64,000 nucleotides of DNA from Helicobacter pametensis ATCC 51478 (GCF_000518225.1 NZ_KI912401.1:375478-439477); one strand, 5' to 3'. Positions 19,389 through 29,623 are shown, counted from the stretch's first letter. Numbers and translations: made by a program. The notes: generated by a model from the sequence alone, not told the origin.

Positions 19389-20122
19389 CAAGAGTTGTCA
19401 ATCTCAATCTATTCTATGGGAAAAAACAAGCGTTATTTGATATCAATATGAACATCAAAAAAAATAAAATCACCGCACTCATCGGTGCATCAGGCTGTGG
19501 TAAATCCACATTTTTGAGATGCTTTAATCGTATGAATGACAAGATCGCCAATATTCAAGGACTTGTAGAAGTCAAAGGGCAAGATGTCGCCTCTCAAGAT
19601 GTGGTCAAGCTTAGAAAAATGGTAGGGATGGTCTTCCAGCAACCCAATGTATTTGTCAAAAGCATCTATGAAAACATCGCTTATGCCCCAAGACTACATG
19701 GGATGATCAAAAACAAAGAGGAAGAAGAAGGACTAGTGGAGATCTCTCTTCAAAAAGTGGGGCTTTGGGATGAAGTTAAAGACAAGCTCAAAACCAATGC
19801 CCTAGCGCTCTCAGGAGGTCAGCAACAACGCCTCTGCATCGCAAGGGCACTAGCTATCAAACCAAAGCTTCTCTTGCTAGATGAACCGACCTCTGCACTA
19901 GATCCTATTTCATCAAGTGTGATTGAAGAGCTTTTAAAAGAGCTTAGTCAAGATCTCACTATGGTGATGGTCACTCATAATATGCAGCAAGCCAAAAGAG
20001 TGGCGGATAAAGTCGCCTTCTTTCATCTAGGAGAACTTGTAGAAATGGGCAAAAGCAAAGAATTCTTTGAATCACCCAAAGAAGAGAGAACAAGGGCTTA
20101 TCTCAATGGAGTGTTTGGCTGA
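19382..20122 (+). CDS. pstB: Phosphate ABC transporter ATPase
   Basis: A 246-residue ATP-binding subunit with Walker [15 protein letters not shown]-loop VFQQPNVF, signature [15 protein letters not shown], Walker [13 protein letters not shown] and the switch histidine in VTHNM. It energises PstCA. The gene ends in a hairpin shared with the convergent dgkA gene. Confidence 0.95.
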   Translation: MVARVVNLNLFYGKKQALFDINMNIKKNKITALIGASGCGKSTFLRCFNRMNDKIANIQGLVEVKGQDVASQDVVKLRKMVGMVFQQPNVFVKSIYENIAYAPRLHGMIKNKEEEEGLVEISLQKVGLWDEVKDKLKTNALALSGGQQQRLCIARALAIKPKLLLLDEPTSALDPISSSVIEELLKELSQDLTMVMVTHNMQQAKRVADKVAFFHLGELVEMGKSKEFFESPKEERTRAYLNGVFG

Positions 20123-20141
20123 TCAATAGATCATCCCAAAC
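20113..20141. terminator. Bidirectional hairpin between pstB and dgkA
   Basis: GTTTGG-C-TGATC, loop AATA, GATCA-TC-CCAAAC forms an 11-pair stem with a small internal asymmetry, and covers the end of pstB and the edge of dgkA. There is no strong T run, so intrinsic termination is plausible but not certain. Confidence 0.5.
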
Positions 20142-20511
20142 TCCTCCATATCCCATATCCCCCCCACACCAAAACCCAAAACACACAGGCAATCAGCTGG
20201 ATCGCACTCCCCATATCTTTGGCCTTCTTGGCTAGAGGATGGATCTCCAAGCTTGTGAAATCAATCGCATTTTCAATCGCAGAATTCACTAATTCAGCAA
20301 TCAAAGCCAAAAAACAAGGCAAAAGCAATATCACCCACTCCACCCAATCTCTCGCCAAAAAAAAGCTTCCTATGATCCCCATACATGCCAAGATCAAAAT
20401 CTGTCGAAATGCCTCTTCATCTCTCCAAGCAGCCTTGATTCCATCAAGAGAATAAAACAATGCATTCCAAATCCTCTTCAACCCCCTTTTGCCTTTCTTA
20501 TCATTGCGCAT
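20131..20511 (-). CDS. dgkA: Diacylglycerol kinase
   Basis: A 126-residue DgkA of normal length with three membrane helices and the family signature ELVNSAIENAIDFT followed by HPLAKKAKDMGSA. The enzyme phosphorylates diacylglycerol in the inner membrane, recycling lipid left by envelope glycan modification. The basic N-terminus (MRNDKKGKRGLKRI) is typical. Confidence 0.93.
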   Translation of the reverse strand: MRNDKKGKRGLKRIWNALFYSLDGIKAAWRDEEAFRQILILACMGIIGSFFLARDWVEWVILLLPCFLALIAELVNSAIENAIDFTSLEIHPLAKKAKDMGSAIQLIACVFWVLVWGGYGIWRSLG

Positions 20512-20789
20512 AAATGATCCTTAGTCAATTTCATCCAAGATTTTACAAGTATTTTGATGATCAAAAGAGGGAGATGCTCTCAAATCTGGTGATGAGGCTT
20601 GGCACAAAGCAAAATTTCAGAGTTTAGAAGGGTATGCAGATAAATAGAAGATAGGAGCTAGGAGCGTTTGCCCCCCAGCTCAATATCCAACTCCGATCAA
20701 TCTTATAACTCCACTTCAATAAAGCTTTGATACAATCTCCAATAGCATAAGTGCTATCAAGATGATTTTTAAAATCGAGGTTGTTTCTA

Positions 20790-21077
20790 ATGTATGCGAT
20801 TGCTTTTGATTTGAAAGTTGAAGAACTCAAAAAATATTATGGAGAGCCTTACAATAAGGCTTATGATGAAATTAGACAAGAGTTAGAAAATCTAGGTTTT
20901 GAATGGACTCAAGGAAGTGTCTATATGAGCAAAGAAAAAGAGAATACACTCTCTTTTGTCTATAAAGCGATCAATAAACTCTCTAGCATTGATTGGTTTA
21001 AAAAATCCGTAAGAGATATTAGAGCTTTTAAAGTTGAGGATTGGAGCGATTTTACAGATATTGTGAGAGACACATAG
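20790..21077 (+). CDS. vapD: VapD-family ribonuclease (toxin-like, Cas2 fold)
   Basis: I use the ATG at 20790, which has GAGG nine bases upstream. The product (95 residues) begins [18 protein letters not shown] and contains [11 protein letters not shown] and [21 protein letters not shown], nearly the same as H. pylori VapD. VapD is an endoribonuclease structurally related to Cas2, linked to persistence and found as a toxin or as a solitary gene. I see no VapX-type antitoxin frame beside it. The 278 bases upstream hold only a 37-codon open frame at 20514-20627, of doubtful meaning. Confidence 0.9.
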   Translation: MYAIAFDLKVEELKKYYGEPYNKAYDEIRQELENLGFEWTQGSVYMSKEKENTLSFVYKAINKLSSIDWFKKSVRDIRAFKVEDWSDFTDIVRDT

Positions 21078-21149
21078 AGGATAAAATCTCAGCCCTACAA
21101 AACTTTGTCACACTATCCTCCTCCCCCCTGATCTCCATCCAATCTCTGA

Positions 21150-24100
21150 TCACTGCACTTCTTGCTGCTCAGCTGATAGATCTTCTTCTGTAGATGATTC
21201 ACTTTCAGATGCTTCACCTTCTTTTTCTTCTTTGAGTTTGACTGGAGCTTTTTGATCTTGTGTGTCTTCAAGTGTCGCTTGTGGCTTATCCTCTCCAAAG
21301 GCATATCTCACACCAAAGTTGACTTGATATTCTTTTTGCATTGAGTTTCCAAAGCTTTTCTCGAGATCAACATAGAGTTTTGTGCTTTCTTGGATTTGGA
21401 CATCTGTCCCAAGATTGAGGACAAATCGACCATTAGAAGAAAAGGCATTGTGCTCCATCACTTGGTGATGATTGCTACTTGTAAATTTCATATCTCCGCC
21501 ACTGATCATGTCATACTCATAATAAGTCCCTACATAAAGCAAGGCTTTTGTCTTTGTCGAATCAGAGGTATTGTTGAAGCGATATCCCCAATTGGCTCCA
21601 GCTCTCATTCTAAGGAGATGCAAGGCATCAGAAGTAGCACTCAAGCTTCCACCTGTTTGAGATTGTTTGAATTCATTTCCATTCATATAGGCATAAGCTA
21701 GTGTGGCTTGAGGAGTGATCATCCATTCTTTATCTCCACCCAAGGCAAACTCATATCCGACTTCTTCAGAGAGAGCTACAGCGATATTGGAGTGAGAAGA
21801 GATGTTGTGGTTTTTGCAGAAATCTACATCACTTGTGAGATAGGCTAGTTTGACAATGCTATCACTATAGAGTCCACTATCGGCCTTGTATGTATCATAA
21901 AGGGCGACTTCGATCCCATGAGTGATGGCAGAGTTTTGATAGGTTTCTAGGTGTCCACTGACTTGACGATAGGTGGCTTTATCTTGCTTACTTGAAGCAT
22001 AGTTGTAGCTTAGGGCTACTCCTAGATAGTTCTTGGATTCACCAAGATCAAATCCATAGTCATATCCCACTTGAGTGGTGACATAGTTTTGATGAGTGGT
22101 GATACCAAAGTTTGCACTCTGCTCTCCTCCAAAGACCCTTGCCCATACTCCATGAGAATTAGAATCATTTTTGAGATCTCCTAGTCTTTTGCTCAGTGAA
22201 TTGAGATTGGCACTGAGGGTGAAGAAGTTGACATTGAGAGAGTTGAAGATGGGATCTAGGTATTCTTGGTTGATAGAGATTGCATCAGGGACTAGGTTAG
22301 AGTAGTAGATGCTTCCGATATTTGAAAAGCCATTTGTTTGTGCATCAGTTTGTGTTTGTTCCTCAGCAGTCAGATCATGTCTTTTGATCACTAGATCAGC
22401 CACATCAAATCCCACATAGGTTTCTGTGATCGTGCTATCTCCACTCTTTTTGAGACCATTGAAGCTGACTTTATCTTTTGCGCTTTTATCGACTGTTGCT
22501 AGGATGACATATTGGGCTTCTTGTTCATTTTGGGCATTTAATCCACCTAGAGCGATCCTTAGAGTGTTGTCCACTGGGGTTTGACTTCCAGCACTTGTGC
22601 GATTTACATGGATGCTATCACTTCCACCTAGAGCTGTGCGATTAGTATTGGCATTGTTTGTATTGGCTGTATTACTGCTGGCTGCTGCGGGTTGGCCTGT
22701 GTAGGCTTGACCATAGATTCCTCGTGTCGAGCTATTGGCTACTTTTGCATTTTTATCTGCATAGAGGACGAAAGTTGCTCCTTGGGTTTGGATGTCATTA
22801 ACCTTTAGATGTCTAGCATTGAAGTTTCGAGTGGTTTGAGATTGGCGAACACCAGGAGAAGAGACAGAAGCATCTCCCTGAGATGCTGTCCAGATTCTAT
22901 TTGTGTATTCTTGAGAGCTTCCATCAGATCCTTCTCCAGAGAGCATGATCACTCCACCCTTTGCTCCAGCAGTGTGAGAGAGTTTCTCAAGCACTCCCCC
23001 ATCAGAGTTGAAGATGACTTTGGCATTCTCTCCTGAGAGTGAGAGAGAGATATTGTCTCCAAAGGCTACTCCTTCACTTCTTGTAGAACTCAAAGCTTGA
23101 TATTTGTCAGCATCTTTCATGAGATTGATGGTGAGGGTATTGCTCAGATTGAGTGTGCTGCCACTTCCAGTCCCTTCAAATCCGATGAGATTGGCTCCAT
23201 TTACATTGCCATGAGCGCTGATGGTGAAATTGTCAATGTTGAGGGTGGAAGAAGATCCATCTTTGATCACGACAAATTTTTGGGCTGGAGCTTGAGCACT
23301 AGCTGTAGTTGCAAAGTTATTAACTTCAAAGCTTCCGGTGAGAGTGACTTGATTGGCTGTGTTGTAGAAACCATAGTCAAGGGTAATGGGTTGAAGATTG
23401 TTATCACTATAATTTCCCTGAATAATCGTATCTCCAAAGGCATAGGTGAGTCCATTGTGGGCGCTATAGATCCCTGATTTACCTAAAGTCGTATTGTCAT
23501 AATTCACAGTTCCAAAACTTAAGAGCCCTGCTTCATGCAAGACAAGGATCCCATCATTTTTGATCGCATAGGCTCTGCTAGTGTTAGCTCCAGGCTGACC
23601 AATGCTTGTGAACTTCAATTTTACTCCACTGATTTGCAAAACATCATTTTCTCCGCGATCGATCCCAATCCCCACAGCATCACCTTGACTTGACACAATA
23701 GATTCAAATGTGATTTCTTTCACACTATTGCCCACCCCACTGAGCTTAAACTCATCGCTTGCATAGATCCCATAGGCATTGCCTAAGTCTGCTTGGATTT
23801 TTGAAAATTTAGCTTTTCCATTGACTTTAAACTCATAAAAATCACTACCATCGCTCCCAGGGATATAGAATCCATAAGCATTTTTAGTCCCTGTAGCTGA
23901 GACTTCTTTGAATTCCGTTCCAGTGGCACCACTTACAACATTTGCACCATTTATATTGCTCCTATCCCCAGCACCAAACATAAAGTGAAGCGTCCCATCC
24001 ATATTGGCATAGATCCCATAGCTATGAGCTTTGGCATCCTCTGTGATCACCCCATAGAGCAATCCAGCATTTTTCTCAAACACCACACTCTTAGCATCCC

Positions 24101-25067
24101 TAGCATCAATCACATAACTTCCATCAAGACTTAATCCAGTAGTTGCAATAGATGCAAAGGCTATAGAACTTCCTTCTTTGAGTGTTGTCACACCATCCCT
24201 GATCTCAAGACCTTTGGACATCTTGCGAGCAGAGATTTGATCAAAGATCAAACTTCCACTAAACTCACTCATCCCAGCAAAAGAAACCCCTACAGTACTA
24301 GCATCACTTCCATTGGCAGTGATAGATACGAAAGCAAATCTTGGATTCAAATGATTTGGATAACTAGATAAAGATACATTGAGTTTGATCCCATTGGTCG
24401 TGTAGATCCCATAGGCTCTGCCATTGCTACCTGTTGCTGCGATCAAATCAAAGGAGAGAGCTCCACTGCTTAGAGTGATATTTGCTGATCCATTGACATG
24501 GATCCCATAAGCATTGCCATTTGTTGCTTTGATGCTTTTAAAATACACTTGACTATCATCACTTAGGGTCAAAGTAAGCCTAGCATTTCTTTCTTCTCCA
24601 GCCCCCTCACTGATCCCAATCGCAGATCCACTCGCACTCTCAATCTTTTCAAAAAAGACTTTTGTTTTATGATTGAAAGATAAGGTATCGGCTTGGATTC
24701 CGATGGCTTTCCCACTCTCTGTTGTAATGGAAGAAAAAGTAAGAGCCCCTCCATTTCCTGTAAAAGCGGTGTTCCCTGTAGCATGGATCCCATAGGCATT
24801 CATACCGCTACTAGCTTCAACAGCTCCTACAAAAACACCGCGCGATGCTTTTTCAAAATCGGGTAGAGAAATCGTTATTGGAACAAAAATCGAAGTATCA
24901 GTTTGTCTGATCACTAAACCTGCCTTTCCACCAAGGACTTCGATTGGATTGATATTCTCTTTAAGAGTTGTATTTGAAGTGATAACCCCACTAGCTCCAT
25001 CTTCTGCATTTGCTAGACAAGCCACTAGCGAACTTGCAATGATCGGGATCAATAAATGTTTTTTCAT
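21150..25067 (-). CDS. Type Va autotransporter outer membrane protein
   Basis: The 1305-residue protein has an N-terminal signal peptide (MKKHLLIPIIASSLVACLANA), a long beta-helix-like passenger and a C-terminal beta-barrel of about 270 residues (from GVWARVFGGEQSANFG). The passenger is built of degenerate units with the recurrent core NAYGI[HY] or SAIGI followed by a FxxI-type strand, at least ten times in residues 70-480. A low-complexity Ala/Asn/Thr linker lies near 795-820. The barrel strand that should end the protein (VNFGVRYAF) is followed by about 49 extra, acidic residues, which is unusual. LVAC could also be a lipobox. The function is unknown; surface adhesin-like roles are typical of the class. 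Confidence 0.88.
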   Translation of the reverse strand: MKKHLLIPIIASSLVACLANAEDGASGVITSNTTLKENINPIEVLGGKAGLVIRQTDTSIFVPITISLPDFEKASRGVFVGAVEASSGMNAYGIHATGNTAFTGNGGALTFSSITTESGKAIGIQADTLSFNHKTKVFFEKIESASGSAIGISEGAGEERNARLTLTLSDDSQVYFKSIKATNGNAYGIHVNGSANITLSSGALSFDLIAATGSNGRAYGIYTTNGIKLNVSLSSYPNHLNPRFAFVSITANGSDASTVGVSFAGMSEFSGSLIFDQISARKMSKGLEIRDGVTTLKEGSSIAFASIATTGLSLDGSYVIDARDAKSVVFEKNAGLLYGVITEDAKAHSYGIYANMDGTLHFMFGAGDRSNINGANVVSGATGTEFKEVSATGTKNAYGFYIPGSDGSDFYEFKVNGKAKFSKIQADLGNAYGIYASDEFKLSGVGNSVKEITFESIVSSQGDAVGIGIDRGENDVLQISGVKLKFTSIGQPGANTSRAYAIKNDGILVLHEAGLLSFGTVNYDNTTLGKSGIYSAHNGLTYAFGDTIIQGNYSDNNLQPITLDYGFYNTANQVTLTGSFEVNNFATTASAQAPAQKFVVIKDGSSSTLNIDNFTISAHGNVNGANLIGFEGTGSGSTLNLSNTLTINLMKDADKYQALSSTRSEGVAFGDNISLSLSGENAKVIFNSDGGVLEKLSHTAGAKGGVIMLSGEGSDGSSQEYTNRIWTASQGDASVSSPGVRQSQTTRNFNARHLKVNDIQTQGATFVLYADKNAKVANSSTRGIYGQAYTGQPAAASSNTANTNNANTNRTALGGSDSIHVNRTSAGSQTPVDNTLRIALGGLNAQNEQEAQYVILATVDKSAKDKVSFNGLKKSGDSTITETYVGFDVADLVIKRHDLTAEEQTQTDAQTNGFSNIGSIYYSNLVPDAISINQEYLDPIFNSLNVNFFTLSANLNSLSKRLGDLKNDSNSHGVWARVFGGEQSANFGITTHQNYVTTQVGYDYGFDLGESKNYLGVALSYNYASSKQDKATYRQVSGHLETYQNSAITHGIEVALYDTYKADSGLYSDSIVKLAYLTSDVDFCKNHNISSHSNIAVALSEEVGYEFALGGDKEWMITPQATLAYAYMNGNEFKQSQTGGSLSATSDALHLLRMRAGANWGYRFNNTSDSTKTKALLYVGTYYEYDMISGGDMKFTSSNHHQVMEHNAFSSNGRFVLNLGTDVQIQESTKLYVDLEKSFGNSMQKEYQVNFGVRYAFGEDKPQATLEDTQDQKAPVKLKEEKEGEASESESSTEEDLSAEQQEVQ

Positions 25068-25112
25068 AATTTTCTCTTAATCTTTAGTGGATTTAAACTT
25101 AACGAATCAAAG

Positions 25113-25120
25113 ATTCTATA
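25113..25120 (-). promoter_or_regulatory. -10 region of the autotransporter gene
   Basis: The minus strand has TATAGAAT about 45 bases before the ATG, a fair -10 box. I see no -35. Confidence 0.4.
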
Positions 25121-25220
25121 CTAGGAAATTTTTAAGGAACTAATAGTTAAAACAAAAACCAAAAGATCAAAAAATGCAAAATAAAATATGATTTGAAAAA
25201 TCTTAAGCTAGGAGCACACG

Positions 25221-25538
25221 ATGAAAACCATATATTTACTTTTGGTAATCAATCTCTTTGCCTTTGGTCAATCTCATGAGCTTGAGATGCTCAAAAACCA
25301 AAGCAAAGAATTCCACGACACCTATCTCAAAGACATCATCCAATCTCTCTCCAAAGAAAGCAAAGAGATCTATGATCTATATCTCAAAGATGAAATCCGC
25401 AAAGGAAAAGAAAAATCTAGAGAAATCTATGAAAACTATCTAAAAGATGAAGTCACTCAAGGCAGAGAAAAAGCCAAGGAGCTCTACAAGGAGTATTTCA
25501 AGAAAGATCATCCATCCTCCAAAGTCAAGCCTGACTAG
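25221..25538 (+). CDS. Small secreted protein of four 19-residue amphipathic repeats
   Basis: I do not recognise this 105-residue protein. It has a signal peptide (MKTIYLLLVINLFAFGQS) and then four consecutive units of 19 residues with the core S-[KR]-E-[FI]-[HY]-x-x-Y-L-K-D. The first three are closely related and the last (AKELYKEYFKKD) is diverged. The unit is highly charged with aromatic and Leu positions on one face, which suggests an extended amphipathic helix or coiled coil in the periplasm. An AGGAG site precedes the ATG. It is divergent from the autotransporter and convergent with mnmG. Confidence 0.7.
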   Translation: MKTIYLLLVINLFAFGQSHELEMLKNQSKEFHDTYLKDIIQSLSKESKEIYDLYLKDEIRKGKEKSREIYENYLKDEVTQGREKAKELYKEYFKKDHPSSKVKPD

Positions 25539-25569
25539 AATCAAATCTAGTAGAATCAAAAAAGATTGA

Positions 25570-27513
25570 TTATTTTTTGCTTCTTAGATGGATATAAAGA
25601 TGCAAGATGTCGATGCTTGCAGGTGTGATTCCACTGATCTGAGAGGCTTGGAATAGATTGATGGGTCGGTGTTTGTTGAGCTTTTCTATCACCTCAAGGC
25701 TTAGACCACTGATGTCATCATAGATGAAATCTTGGGGGATCTTGACCTTGAGGATCTCATCCATTTTGGCGATGCTTTCTTTTTGTCTCTCAATGTAGTG
25801 GAAGTATTTGGATTGGATTCTGATTTGCTCCAACGCTCGATTACTCATTCTTTCAAACACGGTATTAAATCGCCTAAGCTTTGAGTTATCAAAGCTATCT
25901 CTTCCCACGATCAAAAATGCCTCACTCTTATCTCCAATCCCCTCTTCTTCCAATGAGTGCAAAAAGGCTAGATTCTCTTTGGATGGGGTGATGGGGTGAG
26001 TTGTGAGATAGTCCATCCCAAGCTTTATATCCTCTGCATCTTTTGTGAGTATCTCATAATCCCTCTCTTCCATCAAGCCAAGCTTATAGGCATATTCTCC
26101 AAGCCTAAAGAGTGCATTATCCTCACGCAGAAGCAATCGATACTCTGCCCTTGAGGTAAAAACCCTATAGGGCTCTTGTGTGCCCTTGATGACCAAATCA
26201 TCGATCAATACCCCGATATACCCCTCATCTCTTCTCAAAACTAGCTCTTCTAACCCCCCAAATTTCCCCACAAATCGCTCATCTCCATCTTTTTTGAGTG
26301 ACAAAACAGCATTGATCCCTGCCATGATCCCCTGAGCAGCAGCTTCTTCATAGCCTGTCGTGCCATTGATTTGGCCAGCTAGAAAGAGGTTTTTGACTTT
26401 TTTGCACTCTAGGGTGTGATGGAGCTCTGTGGGCTGGACGAAATCATACTCGATCGCATAGCCATAGCGCGTGATGCGTGCATTCTCTAAGCCTTTGATT
26501 GAGTGAATCATTTCTTCTTGCACATCAAAAGGGAGCGAGCTTGTGAGGCCATTGATGTAGTATTCGCTCTCATCTTTTGTCTGAGGCTCCAAAAACAACT
26601 GATGGCGCTCTTTGTCTGCAAAACGATTGACTTTGTCCTCAATGCTTGGGCAATACCTTGGCCCCACGCCTTGGATCTGGCCGATAAACATGGGGGCACG
26701 ATGAAAATTGGATCGGATAATTTCATGGGTTTTTTCATTGGTATAAGTGACATAGCAGGGGTATTGCTTGGGAGCAAATGAGGCTAAATCTGTGCGATAG
26801 CTAAAGCAAGGTGCAGGATCATCTCCATGGTGGATCTCAAGCTCAGAAAAATCAATGCTTCTTCCATCAATCCTCGCACAAGTCCCAGTCTTCAGTCTTC
26901 CTACCTCAAGCCCAAGATCAATCAAACTCTGAGAGAGATTCTTGCTTGCACTCTCTCCCACGCGCCCATTTTCACTCATCACCTCTCCGATATGAATGAG
27001 TCCTCGCAAAAATGTCCCAGTGGTGAGAATGATTTTCTTAGCATAATAAGTCTTTCCGATATTTGTTTTGATGCCGATGACTTTCTTGGGATCATTTGCA
27101 TCACACAAAAGCTCTTCTACTAGCTCTTGAGAGACGCTAAGGTTTGGCGTATCAAGCACCAAATTGCGCGCAAAGACCCTATAAGCATCCATATCAATCT
27201 GAGCCCTTGTCCCTCTCACTGCTGGACCTTTGGAGGCATTGAGCGTGCGATACTGGATCCCACAAGCATCCGTGATCACTCCCATCACTCCCCCCAAAGC
27301 ATCCACTTCTTTTGTAAGATGGCCTTTGCCAAGTCCTCCGATTGCGGGGTTGCAACTTGCTAGACCAATATTTTCTACCAAAATAGTGAGCAAATGAGTC
27401 TTAGCTCCCATTTTGGCACTTGCTACACTTGCCTCAATCCCCGCATGTCCCCCACCCACGACCAACACATCAAACTCTGCAACACCCATTTTTCTAGTCA
27501 CTACTTCTTTCAT
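25570..27513 (-). CDS. mnmG: tRNA uridine-5-carboxymethylaminomethyl(34) synthesis enzyme
   Basis: A GidA/MnmG of about 647 residues. It has the FAD site [13 protein letters not shown] near the N-terminus, [17 protein letters not shown], the family signature [11 protein letters not shown] and a C-terminal domain ending [15 protein letters not shown]. With MnmE it modifies U34 of several tRNAs. I chose the ATG at 27513; a TTG three bases upstream and an ATG at residue 9 ([11 protein letters not shown]) are alternatives, and the last gives a length nearer the family norm. A TGATATAAT box lies upstream at 27557-27565. Confidence 0.93.
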   Translation of the reverse strand: MKEVVTRKMGVAEFDVLVVGGGHAGIEASVASAKMGAKTHLLTILVENIGLASCNPAIGGLGKGHLTKEVDALGGVMGVITDACGIQYRTLNASKGPAVRGTRAQIDMDAYRVFARNLVLDTPNLSVSQELVEELLCDANDPKKVIGIKTNIGKTYYAKKIILTTGTFLRGLIHIGEVMSENGRVGESASKNLSQSLIDLGLEVGRLKTGTCARIDGRSIDFSELEIHHGDDPAPCFSYRTDLASFAPKQYPCYVTYTNEKTHEIIRSNFHRAPMFIGQIQGVGPRYCPSIEDKVNRFADKERHQLFLEPQTKDESEYYINGLTSSLPFDVQEEMIHSIKGLENARITRYGYAIEYDFVQPTELHHTLECKKVKNLFLAGQINGTTGYEEAAAQGIMAGINAVLSLKKDGDERFVGKFGGLEELVLRRDEGYIGVLIDDLVIKGTQEPYRVFTSRAEYRLLLREDNALFRLGEYAYKLGLMEERDYEILTKDAEDIKLGMDYLTTHPITPSKENLAFLHSLEEEGIGDKSEAFLIVGRDSFDNSKLRRFNTVFERMSNRALEQIRIQSKYFHYIERQKESIAKMDEILKVKIPQDFIYDDISGLSLEVIEKLNKHRPINLFQASQISGITPASIDILHLYIHLRSKK

Positions 27514-27556
27514 CAATCTAGTTTTTTCCTCACATAGCTAAAATCCAAAGGGGTGC

Positions 27557-27565
27557 ATTATATCA
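27557..27565 (-). promoter_or_regulatory. Extended -10 promoter of mnmG
   Basis: The minus strand reads TGATATAAT, a TG-extended -10 box that does not need a -35. It is 43 bases before the mnmG ATG. Confidence 0.55.
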
Positions 27566-27590
27566 AAGGGTGTGGGGCAAGTTTTTGCTC

Positions 27591-27596
27591 TATAAT
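27591..27596 (+). promoter_or_regulatory. -10 box of cdsA-dxr
   Basis: A perfect TATAAT on the + strand, 62 bases before the cdsA ATG and 28 bases from the divergent mnmG -10 box. No -35 match is visible. Confidence 0.5.
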
Positions 27597-27658
27597 TACG
27601 CCTTGCAAACTTCATAACTATTTATAACTATATTAGTAACTTTGAGGGAGGAGAAGCG

Positions 27659-28516
27659 ATGGATCAGCATACCCCACAGCAAGACACTCAAGAGATGCAC
27701 AACACATCTCAACAAAAAGAAAATTCCGCACAATCCACATCCAAGTCCCTCAAACAGCGCTACATCACTGGTGCGATCATGATCGCACTTGTCGCCATCA
27801 TCTTTCTAGTCCATAATCCTTTGGTGATCTGGCTCACGCTTGGAGTGTGCTTCATCCTAAGCTTTAGAGAATCGTTTGGGTTATTTGGAGTTAAGCCCAA
27901 ATTATGGCTATATGCTGGAGCGATCGCTGCTTGGATCTTGGCATTTTTCAATTCCTCACCGATCCTCTCTGGTCTTTTTGTCGCTCTGATTGTGGCAAGT
28001 ATCTTGGCTTACAAGCGCTCAATCTCTGCCAAAACCATCCTTCCCTTCCTCTACCCCACACTCCCATTTCTAGCCATCTATTCTCTCTATGCCAAGATGG
28101 GTGGGTTTGGGCTCTCTTGTCTGATTTGGCTTATCTTGATCACAACTGCCACAGATACGGGAGCTTACTTTGGGGGCAAGGCATTTGGACGCACTCCCTT
28201 CAGTCCAACCTCACCCAACAAAACTCTTGAGGGAGCTGGGATCGGGATCACTCTTGGGGTAATTGCTGGAAGTATCATGGGGATTGGACCTAGTGGAGGG
28301 TTTATCCCAGCACTTCTTATCTCTATCTGTGTGGCTCTTGGATGTGTGTTTGGAGATCTTTTTGAGAGTTATCTCAAAAGAGAGGCAGGGATCAAAGATA
28401 GTGGGAACATCCTCCCAGGTCATGGAGGGATGCTTGATCGCTTCGATGGGATTCTCTTTGGTGCGATGGTGATGTACTATCTCCTTGGATTTTTGCCGAT
28501 GTGGCAACAGCTCTAA
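27659..28516 (+). CDS. cdsA: Phosphatidate cytidylyltransferase
   Basis: CdsA makes CDP-diacylglycerol from phosphatidic acid and CTP in the inner membrane. The 285-residue protein has about eight membrane helices and the C-terminal signature GCVFGDLFESYLKREAGIKDSG with LPGHGGMLDRFDG. The first ~33 residues are a hydrophilic Gln/Thr/Ser-rich extension, unlike the usual short N-terminus. The ATG has a strong GGGAGGAG site. dxr follows nine bases later, the same order as in H. pylori. Confidence 0.93.
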   Translation: MDQHTPQQDTQEMHNTSQQKENSAQSTSKSLKQRYITGAIMIALVAIIFLVHNPLVIWLTLGVCFILSFRESFGLFGVKPKLWLYAGAIAAWILAFFNSSPILSGLFVALIVASILAYKRSISAKTILPFLYPTLPFLAIYSLYAKMGGFGLSCLIWLILITTATDTGAYFGGKAFGRTPFSPTSPNKTLEGAGIGITLGVIAGSIMGIGPSGGFIPALLISICVALGCVFGDLFESYLKREAGIKDSGNILPGHGGMLDRFDGILFGAMVMYYLLGFLPMWQQL

Positions 28517-28525
28517 GGCAGAGGC

Positions 28526-29623
28526 TTGATCCTTCTAGGAAGTACGGGGTCGATCGGGTGCAATGCCCTAAAAATCGCTCGACACTTTGGCACCATGATC
28601 GAAACCCTTGTCGCTGGGAGAAACATCACCCTACTCAATGAACAAATCGCTCAATGTAGTCCAAAATTTGTCGTCATCGCCCAAAAGAGCGATGTATCCA
28701 AACTTCAAGCCAAAGGAGCCAAAGTACTCTTTGGCAGTGAGGGGATCTTGGAGGCGATCTCACTTTCAAACTCTTCTTTGGTGCTCAATGCCCTTGTGGG
28801 ATTTATCGGACTTGAGCCCACGCTGCACTCTATCGCTCTAGGCAAAAAAGTCGCTTTGGCCAACAAAGAAAGCTTGGTCTGTGGAGGATGGCTTGTGGAT
28901 ACAAGCAAGATCATCCCTGTGGATAGTGAGCATTTCAGTCTTTGGCATTTGGCACAAAATCACCCTATCCAAAGGCTTTGTATCACAGCAAGTGGTGGGG
29001 CGTTTCGAGATATTCCTATCGAATCTATCCCAAACCAAGATGCCCAAAGCGCCCTCAAGCACCCAAACTGGAATATGGGGAAGAAAATCACGATTGATTC
29101 GGCAAGTATGGTCAATAAACTTTTGGAAGTTTTGGAGGCTTTTTGGCTTTTTGGCACTAAGATGATCGATGCTTATATCGAGAAAAAATCCATCATCCAT
29201 GCATTGATCGGCTTTGCTGATGGAAGTATGAGCGCGCATCTAGCTCATCCAGATATGAAGCTTGCCATCTCTTATGCGCTCAATCCTAATCTAGCCTCAA
29301 AGACAGCTCTTATCCCTTGCTTGGAATTTGAGGATTTTGCCTCATTGAGGTTGGAGCGGATCGATCCTAGACGCTATCCTCTATGGGCGCTCAAAGATAT
29401 GCTTCTAGCCAAGCCTCATCTTGGAATCATTCTCAATGCTAGCAATGAGGTGGCAGTGGAGGGGTTTTTGGAGGGGAGATATAGGTTTGGAAAAATCGCT
29501 GAGATCGTGTCTGAGTGCATAGATCACTTCTCTAGCATAGCTAGGCCTCAAACCTTGGAAGAGATTTTGGAGCTTGATAGAGAGGTGAGAGGGCATGTGT
29601 GCAAGAGCTTGCTGGATGCTTGA
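28526..29623 (+). CDS. dxr: 1-deoxy-D-xylulose 5-phosphate reductoisomerase
   Basis: Dxr converts DXP to MEP with NADPH, the first committed step of isoprenoid synthesis. The 365-residue enzyme starts at TTG (GAGG upstream) with the nucleotide loop ILLGSTGSIGCNALKIA. It also shows LANKESLVCGG, the metal/substrate site VDSEHFSLWH, the flexible loop ITASGGAFRD and TIDSASMVNKLLEV. It forms one unit with cdsA. Confidence 0.95.
   Translation: MILLGSTGSIGCNALKIARHFGTMIETLVAGRNITLLNEQIAQCSPKFVVIAQKSDVSKLQAKGAKVLFGSEGILEAISLSNSSLVLNALVGFIGLEPTLHSIALGKKVALANKESLVCGGWLVDTSKIIPVDSEHFSLWHLAQNHPIQRLCITASGGAFRDIPIESIPNQDAQSALKHPNWNMGKKITIDSASMVNKLLEVLEAFWLFGTKMIDAYIEKKSIIHALIGFADGSMSAHLAHPDMKLAISYALNPNLASKTALIPCLEFEDFASLRLERIDPRRYPLWALKDMLLAKPHLGIILNASNEVAVEGFLEGRYRFGKIAEIVSECIDHFSSIARPQTLEEILELDREVRGHVCKSLLDA

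Noticed and set aside
20624-20830. A 68-codon minus-strand frame overlapping the vapD start
   Set aside because: It resembles no family I know and crosses the vapD ribosome site and start. It could be a remnant, but nothing supports that.
20790-21077. A CRISPR-Cas link, since VapD has a Cas2-like fold
   Set aside because: There is no repeat-spacer array and no other cas gene in the window; the sequence matches VapD proper.
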